A stretch of DNA of 33,601 nt from Gemmatimonadota bacterium. GTDB taxonomy: Bacteria; Gemmatimonadota; Gemmatimonadetes; Longimicrobiales; Gaopeijiaceae. Location of the stretch: NCBI GenBank assembly GCA_007122885.1, contig SKSR01000216.1, forward strand, positions 1 through 33,601. The letters run 5' to 3'. Positions 16,372 through 25,732 of the stretch are shown one piece after another (the stretch's first letter is position 1; each line of letters starts with the position of its first letter). The notes beneath the pieces were generated by a model. It had not been told where the DNA came from. It did no database searches and was given only the letters and a program-made list of their open reading frames with translations. Made by a program: the position numbers and the translations under genes.

Positions 16372-17649
16372 TCAGGATTCGTCGGCGCCCCCCGGTTGAG
16401 CCTCGTGCTCCACGGGAAGGGCCTGCCCACTCTCGTCGCCCACCGCCCCTACGTCGTCCGGCCCGGAGCCCTTGCCCAGGCGCAGGGGTTCGGTCTCGTC
16501 CTCCAGTTGGGCCAACCTGGGGCCCCATCGCTCCATCATGTCGCAAAAGGCCCGGGCCAGGTGGGGATCGAACTCGGTCCCTGCCCCTTCCCGGATGTAG
16601 TCGAGGACCCGGTCCTGCTCCCAAGCCGACCGGTACGGTCGGTGTGTGCGCAGGGCGTCGTAGACGTCGCAGACGTGGACCAGGTTGCTACATTGGTGGC
16701 AATGGCGAGGGAAAGCGAAGCGGGGATAGCCACCACCATCCAGGCGGATGTGGTGCTCGTAGGCTACCACGGCGGCCAGATCGAGATGTTCGTCGGTCTC
16801 GATGATGAGCTTGGCCCCCTCCACCGTGTGGCTGTTCATCACCTCCCGCTCCTCGTCGGTGAGCTTCCCGGGCTTGTTCAAAATCTCCTCCGGGATGCGG
16901 GTCTTACCGAGATCGTGGAGCAGGCCCGAGATGCCGAAGGTCTTCACCTCCTTGGGGGACAAGCCGATATGTTCGGCCAGAGCCATGGAGAGGACCGAAA
17001 CGTTCAGGGAGTGCGTGGTCGTGTATTGGTCGAACTCCTTGAGCTGCAGGAGGGGAATGACGAACTCCTGGTCTCCATGCATGGCCACGGAGAGGGACCG
17101 GACGATCGCCTCGGCTTCCAGTAGGTGCAGGTCCCTGCCCTCCTTCAGCTCCTCGTGTATCCACCGGACCGCCTCCACCTCCTCCTGGAGGGAGTAATCC
17201 AGCGTGGCCATGGCCAGGTCCTCCAGATCCTCTCCTTCCTCGCCGTCCCTCCGGATATCGGCCCGACCATAGCGGATGTTCGTTTCCCGGGTCGGGCGGG
17301 CCTCGGCGCTGCTGACCGGCCGATCGGTGAGGAGAGCCAGCACGTCGTCCAGGAATCCCTCCAGCTCTTCCCGGGAGACGGGTCCGGTGAACTCGAGCAT
17401 CTGGAGGCCCGCGTCGGCCAATTGGGTCGCCCAGTCCCACCCCTTGAGATCCCAGAGCGGCCGGTCCTCGTGGAGGATTTCCCCCCCTAGAAAGGTGAAG
17501 CGGGGTTTCGGCTCCACGTTCTGGAGGTCCACGAGCCGTTCGTAGGCCGTGTCCAGAGCCCGCTCCCGGGCCGGATGCTCCTCCTCGTAGAGGTGCATGG
17601 TGGAAACCGCCTGGGCCATGGACGTGAGGAAACGAGCGGCCGAGTTCAC
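16372..17649 (-). CDS. HD-GYP domain protein with N-terminal 'YxxxHP' domain
   Basis: GLLHDLGKTRIPEEILNKPGKLTDEEREVMNSHTVEGAKLI, AYEHHIRLDGGGYPRF, LVHVCDVYDALRTHRPYR; N-terminus FLTSMAQAVSTMHLYEEEHPARERALDTAYERL. Confidence 0.92.
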   Translation of the reverse strand: MNSAARFLTSMAQAVSTMHLYEEEHPARERALDTAYERLVDLQNVEPKPRFTFLGGEILHEDRPLWDLKGWDWATQLADAGLQMLEFTGPVSREELEGFLDDVLALLTDRPVSSAEARPTRETNIRYGRADIRRDGEEGEDLEDLAMATLDYSLQEEVEAVRWIHEELKEGRDLHLLEAEAIVRSLSVAMHGDQEFVIPLLQLKEFDQYTTTHSLNVSVLSMALAEHIGLSPKEVKTFGISGLLHDLGKTRIPEEILNKPGKLTDEEREVMNSHTVEGAKLIIETDEHLDLAAVVAYEHHIRLDGGGYPRFAFPRHCHQCSNLVHVCDVYDALRTHRPYRSAWEQDRVLDYIREGAGTEFDPHLARAFCDMMERWGPRLAQLEDETEPLRLGKGSGPDDVGAVGDESGQALPVEHEAQPGGADES

Positions 17650-19784
17650 TGAACCTCCTGGGTCGAAGTCACGGCGGCGAGAATCTGCACATCCGAGGAC
17701 TTCCGGGCCAGTTGGAGGATGGGTTCGGCCTTGGGATGATCCGCCCAGCGCTCCGAGAGGGCCTTCAAAGCCGAGACGAGCTCGGGTGACTTGGGGGCCA
17801 GGCGGCGGCGGCCGAGGACGCTTCGTCCGCCGTCGCAGATTTCCAGAAGAGCATCCAACGCCAGGGGGACCCGGCTCGTGCCGATGGCCCGTACGGCCAG
17901 GGATCGAAGGGCAGACAGAGCATCGTTGCGGAGCACCCGGTTCACGACCACCGGAACGAGCGCATCCCCGATCCCATCCTGAAGCTCCAGAAGCGCCATC
18001 CGAACGATCCGTTCGTCCGAATCGCCCAAGGCCTGAGCCAACGCCCGTTGACGTCCCCCAGGGTCCCGGAACGCCAGCGGGAAGGCCTCCCGCCGCACCC
18101 TTGGGTCCGAGTGACCCAGATGCTCGGTGGGATCGAATCCTTCCGGAAGTTCCTCCAGCCGGTGCAACAGGGCGAGGATGTTGCGGCGGACGTACCAGCG
18201 GGAGTCGTCGAGCCGGTCCAGAGCATGTTCCACCATTCGGGGGCCCAGCTCGGCGATGCAGTCGAAGACCTTCCGCCGGACGGACCGGTATTCCGATTCG
18301 ATCAAGATCTCGAAAAGCGGTGCGATGGCCTGATCGCCCAAGCGGTCCACGAGCTGCCGGAGGGACTCCCGGTCCACATCTTCTCCCGACAGGAGCCGTC
18401 GAAGCTGATGGGGGGTGGCGAGCTGCCGTCGGAGCCGTTCGGCCACCTGACTTCCCTCTGAGGCCCGGTCGGCCAACGCCAACACCCGGGAAACGCCTCC
18501 GGCATCCACCAGGTCCGCTACCGCCTTGTGCAGCGTCGGTCCTTCGGCGTCCACCTCCAGGGCCATCTGGACGATCCGTTCCGCCCCCTCCAAGCCCTCG
18601 TCCCCTTCCTCCGTTCCTGAAAGGACAGGAGCGGCCCGGGCCATCTGATCCAGGACCCGCGTGTACTGGTCCGGGTTGGGGTCCTCCAGCTCCCAGTCCG
18701 AGATGAGCTCCTCCACATTCTCCAGGAGGGCGTTCGTCGCCTGTGCCCTCAGGTGGCGGGGCCCGGTCTCGGAATGGGCGGCCAGCTTCGAGAGCATCCG
18801 GGTCAGCGACGTGGAGATGTTCTGTCCGGATGCTTCCGCGCCGGCCCGAAGGATCTTGACCACCGCGTCCACCGGAAGTCCCTGCGCGGCGTCCATCAGA
18901 AACTTCTTTCGCTGGGTGAAACTCCCTCCCATTCGAACCAGGCGAGCCAAGGCATCCGGGTCCAGCTCCTCCACCAGGGCTGCCAGTCGCCGCCGGATCT
19001 CCTCGGCTTCTTCACCTTCCGCGTCCCGGAGCTCCTCCGCCAACTGGCGAAGGTAGTCGACGATGACTTCTTCGTATGCACCATCCTTGGCCCTGCGCCC
19101 CAGCCGGCGAGCCAGGGCCCGGGCATCCAGGTTTCCCTCGCTCACCTCCTCCTCGTCGGCCAGGGCAGCTTGCGCCATGTTCAACCAGAGCTTTCCGGCC
19201 TTCGAGCCCCCCTCACCGAAGTCCGCCTCCTTCATGTTCAGGCGGTCGTAGTCCACCGGATGAAGGCGGATGTGCGTCCACCCCGGGCGCTCGCCCTCGG
19301 CCATGAGACCGATGGGCTCGCCCCCTCGCTCCGGGTCCTGAGCCAGAGTTCGCAAGAGCTCACGAACCTCCCGTAGGCTGGCACCTCGCTGGAACGAGAT
19401 CGCACCGATCTGGTGGCTGTGAAGCCGGTGTGCCAGATCGCTCAGGACCGGATGGCGCGGGTCGGTGGCCACCCCCTCGATGACCAGTTGCCGTTGGGCT
19501 ACGCCGATGGCCAGGCTCTTCCGGTCGGAAAAGAGGGTGGAAAGGCCCTCGATCACGTTCTCAGCAGCCGGAACGAGGGAAGGGTGATCCCCCGGATACA
19601 TGGCGTGTCGGTGGACGGCGATGGACAGCTCGATGAGAAACTCGGAAAGATCCCGAGAGAGAGCCGCCTTCTCCCCTCCCTTGGATGCAGCCAGACGTTC
19701 GGTCACCGTATCAGCCGTCCACTCCTCGAGTCCGTTCGGCCCATGTCCGGAAACCCTGGAATCTCCGACACCGCCCCCCCGCAC
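17646..19784 (-). CDS. HEAT-repeat protein with N-terminal 'YxxxHP' domain
   Basis: C-terminal HEAT-like repeats (SVRRKVFDCIAELGPRMVEHALDRLDDSRWYVRRNILALLHRL, DPRVRREAFPLAFRD, DERIVRMALLELQDGIGDALVPVVVNRVL); N-terminus FLIELSIAVHRHAMYPGDHPSLVPAAENVIEGL; ATGA coupled to the HD-GYP gene. Confidence 0.8.
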   Translation of the reverse strand: MRGGGVGDSRVSGHGPNGLEEWTADTVTERLAASKGGEKAALSRDLSEFLIELSIAVHRHAMYPGDHPSLVPAAENVIEGLSTLFSDRKSLAIGVAQRQLVIEGVATDPRHPVLSDLAHRLHSHQIGAISFQRGASLREVRELLRTLAQDPERGGEPIGLMAEGERPGWTHIRLHPVDYDRLNMKEADFGEGGSKAGKLWLNMAQAALADEEEVSEGNLDARALARRLGRRAKDGAYEEVIVDYLRQLAEELRDAEGEEAEEIRRRLAALVEELDPDALARLVRMGGSFTQRKKFLMDAAQGLPVDAVVKILRAGAEASGQNISTSLTRMLSKLAAHSETGPRHLRAQATNALLENVEELISDWELEDPNPDQYTRVLDQMARAAPVLSGTEEGDEGLEGAERIVQMALEVDAEGPTLHKAVADLVDAGGVSRVLALADRASEGSQVAERLRRQLATPHQLRRLLSGEDVDRESLRQLVDRLGDQAIAPLFEILIESEYRSVRRKVFDCIAELGPRMVEHALDRLDDSRWYVRRNILALLHRLEELPEGFDPTEHLGHSDPRVRREAFPLAFRDPGGRQRALAQALGDSDERIVRMALLELQDGIGDALVPVVVNRVLRNDALSALRSLAVRAIGTSRVPLALDALLEICDGGRSVLGRRRLAPKSPELVSALKALSERWADHPKAEPILQLARKSSDVQILAAVTSTQEVQ

Positions 19785-19820
19785 CGCCAGGGTTCCAGCT
19801 CCGGATCTGCTCGCCCACCT

Positions 19821-22352
19821 TCATCCATCGTTTTCACCCCGGACGATGACGGAGGGCGGATGACGGAGAAAAGAAAGGGTCGCCAGCCACCCGGAAACCA
19901 TCACCAAGGCCACGCATGCCCCGGTCAACAACGCCAGACGGAATCCTGGAAAAGCCACCGGCACCTGAAACTGGAGGACGAGGAGAAGAACGGCCCCACA
20001 CGTACCCAATACCACGCCGGCCACTCCTGCGGTAGCTCCCAGGGCTCCGTACTCCCACGCCAGGAACGTTCGGAGCTGTGCCCGGCCTGCGCCCAGCGTA
20101 CGGAGCAATGCGATCTCCCGGGCCTTACGTCGCCGACGGGAAAGCACGACCGCCATCAGGACGACGGTCCCTATCAAGGCGGTGAAGAGGGACAAGCCCA
20201 GGACGGCCAACCCGATCCTGGAGCTCCAGAGGGTGAGCTCCTCCCGGAGCTGAGCGAAGTCCAGCACGGCCACCCCGGGGACCTCGGAGACGAGTCGGCC
20301 TTGGAGTCTGCCCCGTTCCCCCGAGTCCGGCACGTGGACGGCGGTGGCATACGTGGCTGGGGCCCCTTCGAGTGCGCCAGGTTCGAAGACCACAAAGAAG
20401 TTGGGCTCGAAACGGGCCCAATCCACCGAGCGAATGTTGGCCACTTCCGTGACCACGGGGACCCCCTGCACGTCCCAGACGATGGAATCTCCCATTCGGA
20501 TTCCCAGATCCATGGCCAAGCCCTGTTCCACCGAGATCCGGGTGGTACCATCCCCACCTCCCTCCTCCCACCATTCACCTCGAACCACCTCCTCCCCGGG
20601 GGCCAACTCCAGCCGATACGTATTCCGGTACGTTCGACGAAGCGTCCAACCGGGGATTCCCACCGATGGATCGTCCAATAGGTCGGAAACCTCCCTCCCC
20701 CGGAAGCGGGCGATCCTCGCCGAAACAATGGGAGTAAACGACGGCGCCGCACCCGTACCCCCCTCCAGGATCTCCCCAACACGTTCGCGCTGATCGGACT
20801 GGACGTCGAATATGAAGAGGTTCGCGTCACCTCCCGTTTCCTCCATAAGAAGGCGTTCCAGAAAGCTCCGCTCCACGACGGCGGCCGCTGCCAGCAGGGA
20901 GATTCCACACCCGAGCGCCAGCACCACCACTCCCGTCTGATTCCCGGGTCGAAATAGCGAAGAAAGGCCATGGCGCCGAGGGAAGGATGCATCCTCACCC
21001 AGCGTGGCTCGAGCGGTCATCGACAACGCCCTTGCCATGGCGAGGAGGAGGGCACACAGAACGAGGAACCCGAAGCCGTACCACAGGCCGGTGGACAGAT
21101 CGGGCGCCTTCGCGATCGCTCCGGCGAATACGGCGCCGACAAAGACCGCAGCGACTCCCGCCCAACTTCCTCCTCCCGCCCCCTCCTCCACCTCCCGGCG
21201 AAAAACCTGGAGGGGCGAGATCCCCCGGACCTGAGCCAGGGGGGCGACCGAGAACACCAGCCCGAAGGCAAGGCCCACGGCCACCCCGGAAAGTACGGCA
21301 CCCACATGGAGAGCCGGGGCGATGGTAAGATCCAGGATCGCGGAGAGGCCCGCGGCGCCCGCGTGCTGCACCCCCACCCCCAGCAGCGCGCCCGCCGCGC
21401 TTCCCACCATGGCCAGAACCAACGACTGGAGGACGAAGGCGCCCATCACGTCTCGTTCCCGGGCGCCGAGGCAACGCAGAACCGCCAGGCGCGACACCTT
21501 GTCTTCCACTCGGCCGTGTGTGGCGCTGGCGACCCCGATGCCCCCCAGGAGGAGGGCGGCCAGCCCCACGAGGGCGAGGAAATCCCCGAAGAACCCCACA
21601 CCCTCCACCAACGTCTCCGCCCGCTCCTCCGCCGAACGAATGGAAAGCCCTTCGGTGCTCAGCCGGTCCCGTAGCCGGTGGGCCAGTGCGGTTCCACCCT
21701 CCCCGTCGGGTGTCCGGAGATCCACCCGCCTCTGGGCCACGGTCCCGAACCCCAAGAGCCCCATGGCTTCCAGGTCGCCTTCGGACACGAAGATCCTGGC
21801 ACCCATGAGGCCCCGGAGACCTAGCTCCGCCGGCAGCCCCTCCACCTCCCCCACGATGCGGACCGGAGCCTCGCCCACCCGCACCGTGTCTCCGACCTCG
21901 GTCTCCATCTGGGCCGCGGCTTGCGGTTCCAGGAGGGCGGTACCGCCTGCGAGCCGGGACCAGCTCCCCTCAGGATCGTCCCGGGGCGACCCGTAGAGAG
22001 GATACTCCGGGGACACGGCCACCACCTGGAGGAACCGGGACATGTCGGATCCGGAATGGTAGACGGATGTGCCCAATGCGGTGGAGCGCGCCACGCGAAC
22101 CCCCTCGGCCGCCAAAGAGTCCACAACGGCCAGCGCCTCCTCCGTAAATGGCGCGCTGCTCGAAATCCGGACGTCGGCCCCGAGGAGATCTCTCCCCTGC
22201 ACGGAAATCCCTTCCTCCACATCCTGCTGCAGGGAGGAAAGGGCCACGAGACCCGCCACGCCCAGGGCCAGGGCCATGAGATGGACTCGGGAGCGACGCA
22301 GTTCCGTCCGCCCATCCCGCCACGCGAACCGGAAGGTGAACGGGCGGATCAA
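19821..22352 (-). CDS. ABC transporter permease, FtsX/YbbP-like (MacB-type superfamily)
   Basis: 843 aa; N-terminal TM then SLQQDVEEGISVQGRDLLGADVRISSSAPF; repeated FtsX permease segments (FGDFLALVGLAALLLGGIGVASATHGRVEDKVSRLAVLRCLGARERDVM; LGLSLFTALIGTVVLMAVVLSRRRRKAREIALLRTLGAGRAQLRTFLAWEYGALG). Confidence 0.92.
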   Translation of the reverse strand: MIRPFTFRFAWRDGRTELRRSRVHLMALALGVAGLVALSSLQQDVEEGISVQGRDLLGADVRISSSAPFTEEALAVVDSLAAEGVRVARSTALGTSVYHSGSDMSRFLQVVAVSPEYPLYGSPRDDPEGSWSRLAGGTALLEPQAAAQMETEVGDTVRVGEAPVRIVGEVEGLPAELGLRGLMGARIFVSEGDLEAMGLLGFGTVAQRRVDLRTPDGEGGTALAHRLRDRLSTEGLSIRSAEERAETLVEGVGFFGDFLALVGLAALLLGGIGVASATHGRVEDKVSRLAVLRCLGARERDVMGAFVLQSLVLAMVGSAAGALLGVGVQHAGAAGLSAILDLTIAPALHVGAVLSGVAVGLAFGLVFSVAPLAQVRGISPLQVFRREVEEGAGGGSWAGVAAVFVGAVFAGAIAKAPDLSTGLWYGFGFLVLCALLLAMARALSMTARATLGEDASFPRRHGLSSLFRPGNQTGVVVLALGCGISLLAAAAVVERSFLERLLMEETGGDANLFIFDVQSDQRERVGEILEGGTGAAPSFTPIVSARIARFRGREVSDLLDDPSVGIPGWTLRRTYRNTYRLELAPGEEVVRGEWWEEGGGDGTTRISVEQGLAMDLGIRMGDSIVWDVQGVPVVTEVANIRSVDWARFEPNFFVVFEPGALEGAPATYATAVHVPDSGERGRLQGRLVSEVPGVAVLDFAQLREELTLWSSRIGLAVLGLSLFTALIGTVVLMAVVLSRRRRKAREIALLRTLGAGRAQLRTFLAWEYGALGATAGVAGVVLGTCGAVLLLVLQFQVPVAFPGFRLALLTGACVALVMVSGWLATLSFLRHPPSVIVRGENDG

Positions 22353-23059
22353 TCCCCTCCCCCCTCCCCGGCCTCGGGAGCCAGCGTGCCGCCTCTGAGC
22401 CGCACGATCCTGTCGGCCCGCTCGGCCAAACTGAGATCGTGCGTCACCAGAACCAACGTGGTTCCCCTCTCCCGGTTCAGGGTCTGGAGAAGGGAAGCCA
22501 CATGACTTCCCGTCTCGTCGTCCAGATTGCCCGTCGGTTCGTCGGCCAGGAGGATCGCCGGATCGCTGGAAAACGCCCGGGCCAATCCCACGCGCTGCTG
22601 CTCGCCTCCGGAAAGTTGAGCCGGGTAGTGGTCCATTCGGTCGGCCAGCCCCACCCGGCTCATGAGCTCGCGGGCCCGCCGTCGAGGCCGCTCGCCGGTC
22701 TCACCTTGGAGCTCGAGAGGGACCATGACGTTTTCCAGGGCCGTCAGAGAGGAGATGAGCTGGAAGGTCTGGAAGACGAAGCCCATCCTCCGGACCCGAA
22801 ACTCGGCTCTCTGGTCCTCGGTAAGAGAGGCGAGGTCGTGCCCTTCGACCTTGACGACGCCCTGGCTCGGAACATCCAGACCGGCGAGAAGTCCCAGAAG
22901 GGTCGTCTTCCCGCTCCCGGACGGACCCACGATGGCGATGAACTCTCCAGGCGACACGGAAAGATCGATTCCGTTGAGCACGGCAACGGCTCGATGCCCA
23001 CGCCCGTACCTCATGGCGAGGCCGTGGGCCTCGATGGCCGGAGTCGCCGCGGTCCTCAC
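22349..23059 (-). CDS. ABC transporter ATP-binding protein (LolD/YbbA-like)
   Basis: [20 protein letters not shown] (Walker A), [16 protein letters not shown] (signature), [16 protein letters not shown] (Walker B); ATGA overlap with permease. Confidence 0.95.
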   Translation of the reverse strand: MRTAATPAIEAHGLAMRYGRGHRAVAVLNGIDLSVSPGEFIAIVGPSGSGKTTLLGLLAGLDVPSQGVVKVEGHDLASLTEDQRAEFRVRRMGFVFQTFQLISSLTALENVMVPLELQGETGERPRRRARELMSRVGLADRMDHYPAQLSGGEQQRVGLARAFSSDPAILLADEPTGNLDDETGSHVASLLQTLNRERGTTLVLVTHDLSLAERADRIVRLRGGTLAPEAGEGGGD

Positions 23060-23771
23060 CGTGATCGGCCTCCTATCGGGCTGCCAGGAAAGTGAAGAAT
23101 CGGAGATGGTACGCCACCCTGGGTCGGAAGGTTCTGATCATGCGGAGGCCGGAGAGATTCGGGTTACCTTCCTTGGCACGAGCCTCACGGAGGGGTACGG
23201 GCTGGACCATCCGCGGGACGCGTTTCCGGGCCGGATCCAAGCCATGGCCGACTCGGCAGGGTACCCGGTCCAGGTTACGGAGGTGGGAGTAAGCGGGGAA
23301 ACCAGCGCAGGCGCTCGGGAGAGGATCGAGTGGGTGATGAGCCGACCGACGGATATCCTGGTTCTGGAGGTGGGAGCCAACGACGGTCTGCGAAGCCTGG
23401 ATCCTTCGGAGCTCGAACGGAACCTCGACACCATCGTCCGACGGGCCCGCGAAGCGGAGCCCGAGGTGCGCATCCTCCTCCTGGGAATGAAGGCCCCGCC
23501 CAACGCGGGCCCCGAGTACGCTCGCCGTTTCGAGTCGGCCTTCGAAACGGTGGGAGGGAGGGAGGATGTGGCTCTGGGCCCGTTCCTCCTCGAGGGAGTG
23601 GCGGGAGAGCCGGAATTGAATCAAGCGGACGGAATCCACCCGACACGGGAGGGACATGCGGTCATGGCTAGGACGGTCTGGAAGGCCCTGGAACCAATCC
23701 TCGAAGAGGTGAACGAGGACGAGAGACCCGAGTTGGCCGACTCCCTGAACGCCGGAGCGAACGGTGGCTGA
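23013..23771 (+). CDS. TesA-like arylesterase/SGNH hydrolase, predicted lipoprotein
   Basis: IRVTFLGTSLTEGYGLDHPRDAFPGRI (block I; GTS in place of the usual GDS), VLEVGANDGLRSLD (block III GxND), DGIHPTREGHAVMA (block V DxxH). Proposed start [25 protein letters not shown] gives a lipobox LLSGC; ATG 23106 is a signal-less alternative. Confidence 0.85.
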   Translation: MARPWASMAGVAAVLTVIGLLSGCQESEESEMVRHPGSEGSDHAEAGEIRVTFLGTSLTEGYGLDHPRDAFPGRIQAMADSAGYPVQVTEVGVSGETSAGARERIEWVMSRPTDILVLEVGANDGLRSLDPSELERNLDTIVRRAREAEPEVRILLLGMKAPPNAGPEYARRFESAFETVGGREDVALGPFLLEGVAGEPELNQADGIHPTREGHAVMARTVWKALEPILEEVNEDERPELADSLNAGANGG

Positions 23772-24366
23772 GGGGAGCGGGGCGGGTGCCCCCTCCTCCG
23801 CTCGGCGTCCCTTTCACATCGCCGCCATCGCATTGTCCATCATCGGGGCCCTCCTGGTGGGTGTTCTGGCCATCGGGCTCATTCTGCCCGGCGAATGGAG
23901 GGCGGAGACGGAAGCCTGGATCGAAGCGGAACCCACTGAGGTCTACGATCACGTAACCTCCGCCGACGGCTGGGGTCGCTGGACCCCCATGCCCGAATCC
24001 GGAATCGAGGCCCTTGCCCCCGCTCAGGGGCACCAAGGTGGCTGGAGCTGGGACGACCCCGCCTATGGCCAGGGAGTCTTCACCATCCTGGAATCCGACC
24101 CGCCACACCGCCTGGACTACCGGGTGGAAGTGGAGGGAGGTAGCCTGGTGACGGACGGCCGGATGACCCTCCATGCCGAATCCGGAGGGACCCGCATCCA
24201 GTGGCGCGAAGAGGGGGATTTCGGATGGAATCCCCTTCTGGGGTACGTGGCCGCCCAGATGCCGGACACCCAGGGGGAGCAGATGGAACAGAGCCTGGAG
24301 CGACTGAGCTCCCTCGTGACCGAGGGACGCGTTCCCGAGGGGAGCGAAGGGGAGACCGAACGTTAG
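23764..24366 (+). CDS. Membrane-anchored SRPBCC-fold protein (polyketide cyclase/dehydrase-like)
   Basis: N-terminal TM HIAAIALSIIGALLVGVLAIGLIL; WIEAEPTEVYDHVTSADGWGRWTPM...GTRIQWREEGDFGWNPLLGYVAAQM; GTG start overlaps the esterase stop. Confidence 0.7.
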   Translation: MAEGSGAGAPSSARRPFHIAAIALSIIGALLVGVLAIGLILPGEWRAETEAWIEAEPTEVYDHVTSADGWGRWTPMPESGIEALAPAQGHQGGWSWDDPAYGQGVFTILESDPPHRLDYRVEVEGGSLVTDGRMTLHAESGGTRIQWREEGDFGWNPLLGYVAAQMPDTQGEQMEQSLERLSSLVTEGRVPEGSEGETER

Positions 24367-24412
24367 CGGAACCGTTACCGGAGCCCGATCGACCGGGCCC
24401 CGACCCGTACGA

Positions 24413-25555
24413 TCAGCGAGCCGCTCGACTCTTCTCCAGGAGCTCCTTGTTCGTGGCCGTCCGACGCATGACGGCCAGGAGCTCGGTCATGGCATCCGCC
24501 GGGTCCTGACCGGCGAACTGCCGGCGTAGGGCGCGGGAGAGGGTCAGGCTCTCCTCGGAAAGGACTCGCTCCTCCCGTCGGGTTGCCGACGCCATCAGGT
24601 CGATGGCGGGGAAGATTCTACGGTCCGCCAGATCTCTGCTCAGAACGAGCTCCGAGTTCCCCGTCCCCTTGAACTCCTCGAAGATCACCTGGTCCATCCG
24701 GGAGCCGGTGTCCACCAGGGCCGTGGCCACGATGGTGAGGGATCCGCCCCCCTGAGCCGGATCGATCTTCCGGGCGCTTCCCAGAAGCCGCTTCGGCCGC
24801 TCCAACGCCGTGGCATCCAGGCCGCCCGAAAGGGTCCGGCCGCTCCCATCCTCCACCGTGTTGCACGCCCGGGCCAGCCGCGTGATGGAGTCCAAGACCA
24901 GAACCACGTCCTGCCCCATCTCCACCCGGCGACGACACCGCTCCAGGGTCATGTTCGCCAGGGCGATATGCCGGTCGGGCGGGAAGTCGAAGCTGGACGC
25001 GATCACCTCCCCGAACCCGCACATCTCCATGTCCGTGATCTCTTCAGGGCGCTCGTCGACCAGAAGAATGAAGAGGGCACACTCTGGGTGGTTCCGAACC
25101 ACTCCTTCCGCCACCCTCTGGAGGACCGTCGTCTTCCCCGCTTTGGCCGGAGCGACGATCATGGCGCGCTGGCCTTTCCCCAACGGACAGAAGAGATCGA
25201 TCACCCGATTGGTGAGATCCGGCTCGCCCCGCTCGCGGATGTCACATTCCAAGACGATCTGCTCGTCCGGGTGCTGGGCGCTGAGTCGGTCGAACTCCCG
25301 CCTCTTCTTGGCTTCGGCCGGGGGCTGCCCGTTGACGGCCTTGAGGTTCGAGAGGGGCGGAGACTTACCGTTCCGCGGTCGTCCGCCCACGTCTCCGGAA
25401 AGCTCATCCCCGGTTCGGAGACCGAACTTCTGGATGAGCTTGCCGCTCACATAGATGTCGTCGGAACCCGGGGCGTAGCCGGCGTGCTTGCGACGCACGA
25501 AACCGGAACCACTTCCCAGGACTTCGAGAACGCCGAGGGGTTGCTCTGAAGTCAC
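24413..25555 (-). CDS. rho: Transcription termination factor Rho, short form lacking the N-terminal helical domain
   Basis: VTSEQPLGVLEVLGSGSGFVRRKHAGYAPGSDDIYVSGKLIQKFGLRTGDELSG (CSD), RAMIVAPAKAGKTTVLQRVAEGV (Walker A), FILLVDERPEEITDMEM, VLVLDSITRLARACNTV, GGGSLTIVATALVDTGSRMDQVIFEEFKGTGNSELVLSRDLADRRIFPAID. GTG start at 25555. Confidence 0.93.
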   Translation of the reverse strand: MTSEQPLGVLEVLGSGSGFVRRKHAGYAPGSDDIYVSGKLIQKFGLRTGDELSGDVGGRPRNGKSPPLSNLKAVNGQPPAEAKKRREFDRLSAQHPDEQIVLECDIRERGEPDLTNRVIDLFCPLGKGQRAMIVAPAKAGKTTVLQRVAEGVVRNHPECALFILLVDERPEEITDMEMCGFGEVIASSFDFPPDRHIALANMTLERCRRRVEMGQDVVLVLDSITRLARACNTVEDGSGRTLSGGLDATALERPKRLLGSARKIDPAQGGGSLTIVATALVDTGSRMDQVIFEEFKGTGNSELVLSRDLADRRIFPAIDLMASATRREERVLSEESLTLSRALRRQFAGQDPADAMTELLAVMRRTATNKELLEKSRAAR

Positions 25556-25566
25556 TGTACGTATTT

Positions 25567-25732
25567 CGATTGTGGTGGCGTGTGACGGACCCCGGCACCA
25601 ACACGGTGCCTGGGAGGGAGCCTCCCGAAGTGGGCGGAGGCTCCGGTGACAATTCGGTGTATTGAGCCTACAGCCCTTTGGGCTCCGAGACAAGTGCCTA
25701 CGGCGAAAAATCGCGCTAGTCGCCCACGTTCG
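25567..25732. promoter_or_regulatory. Potential structured leader RNA between divergent rho and a small-protein gene
   Basis: Hairpins GGCACC/GGTGCC (25594-25610) and GGAGCCTCC/GGAGGCTCC (25617-25625/25636-25644); alternative GGGAGG/CCTCCC (25612-25626); imperfect long-range pairing of 25567-25580 with 25721-25732. Confidence 0.4.
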
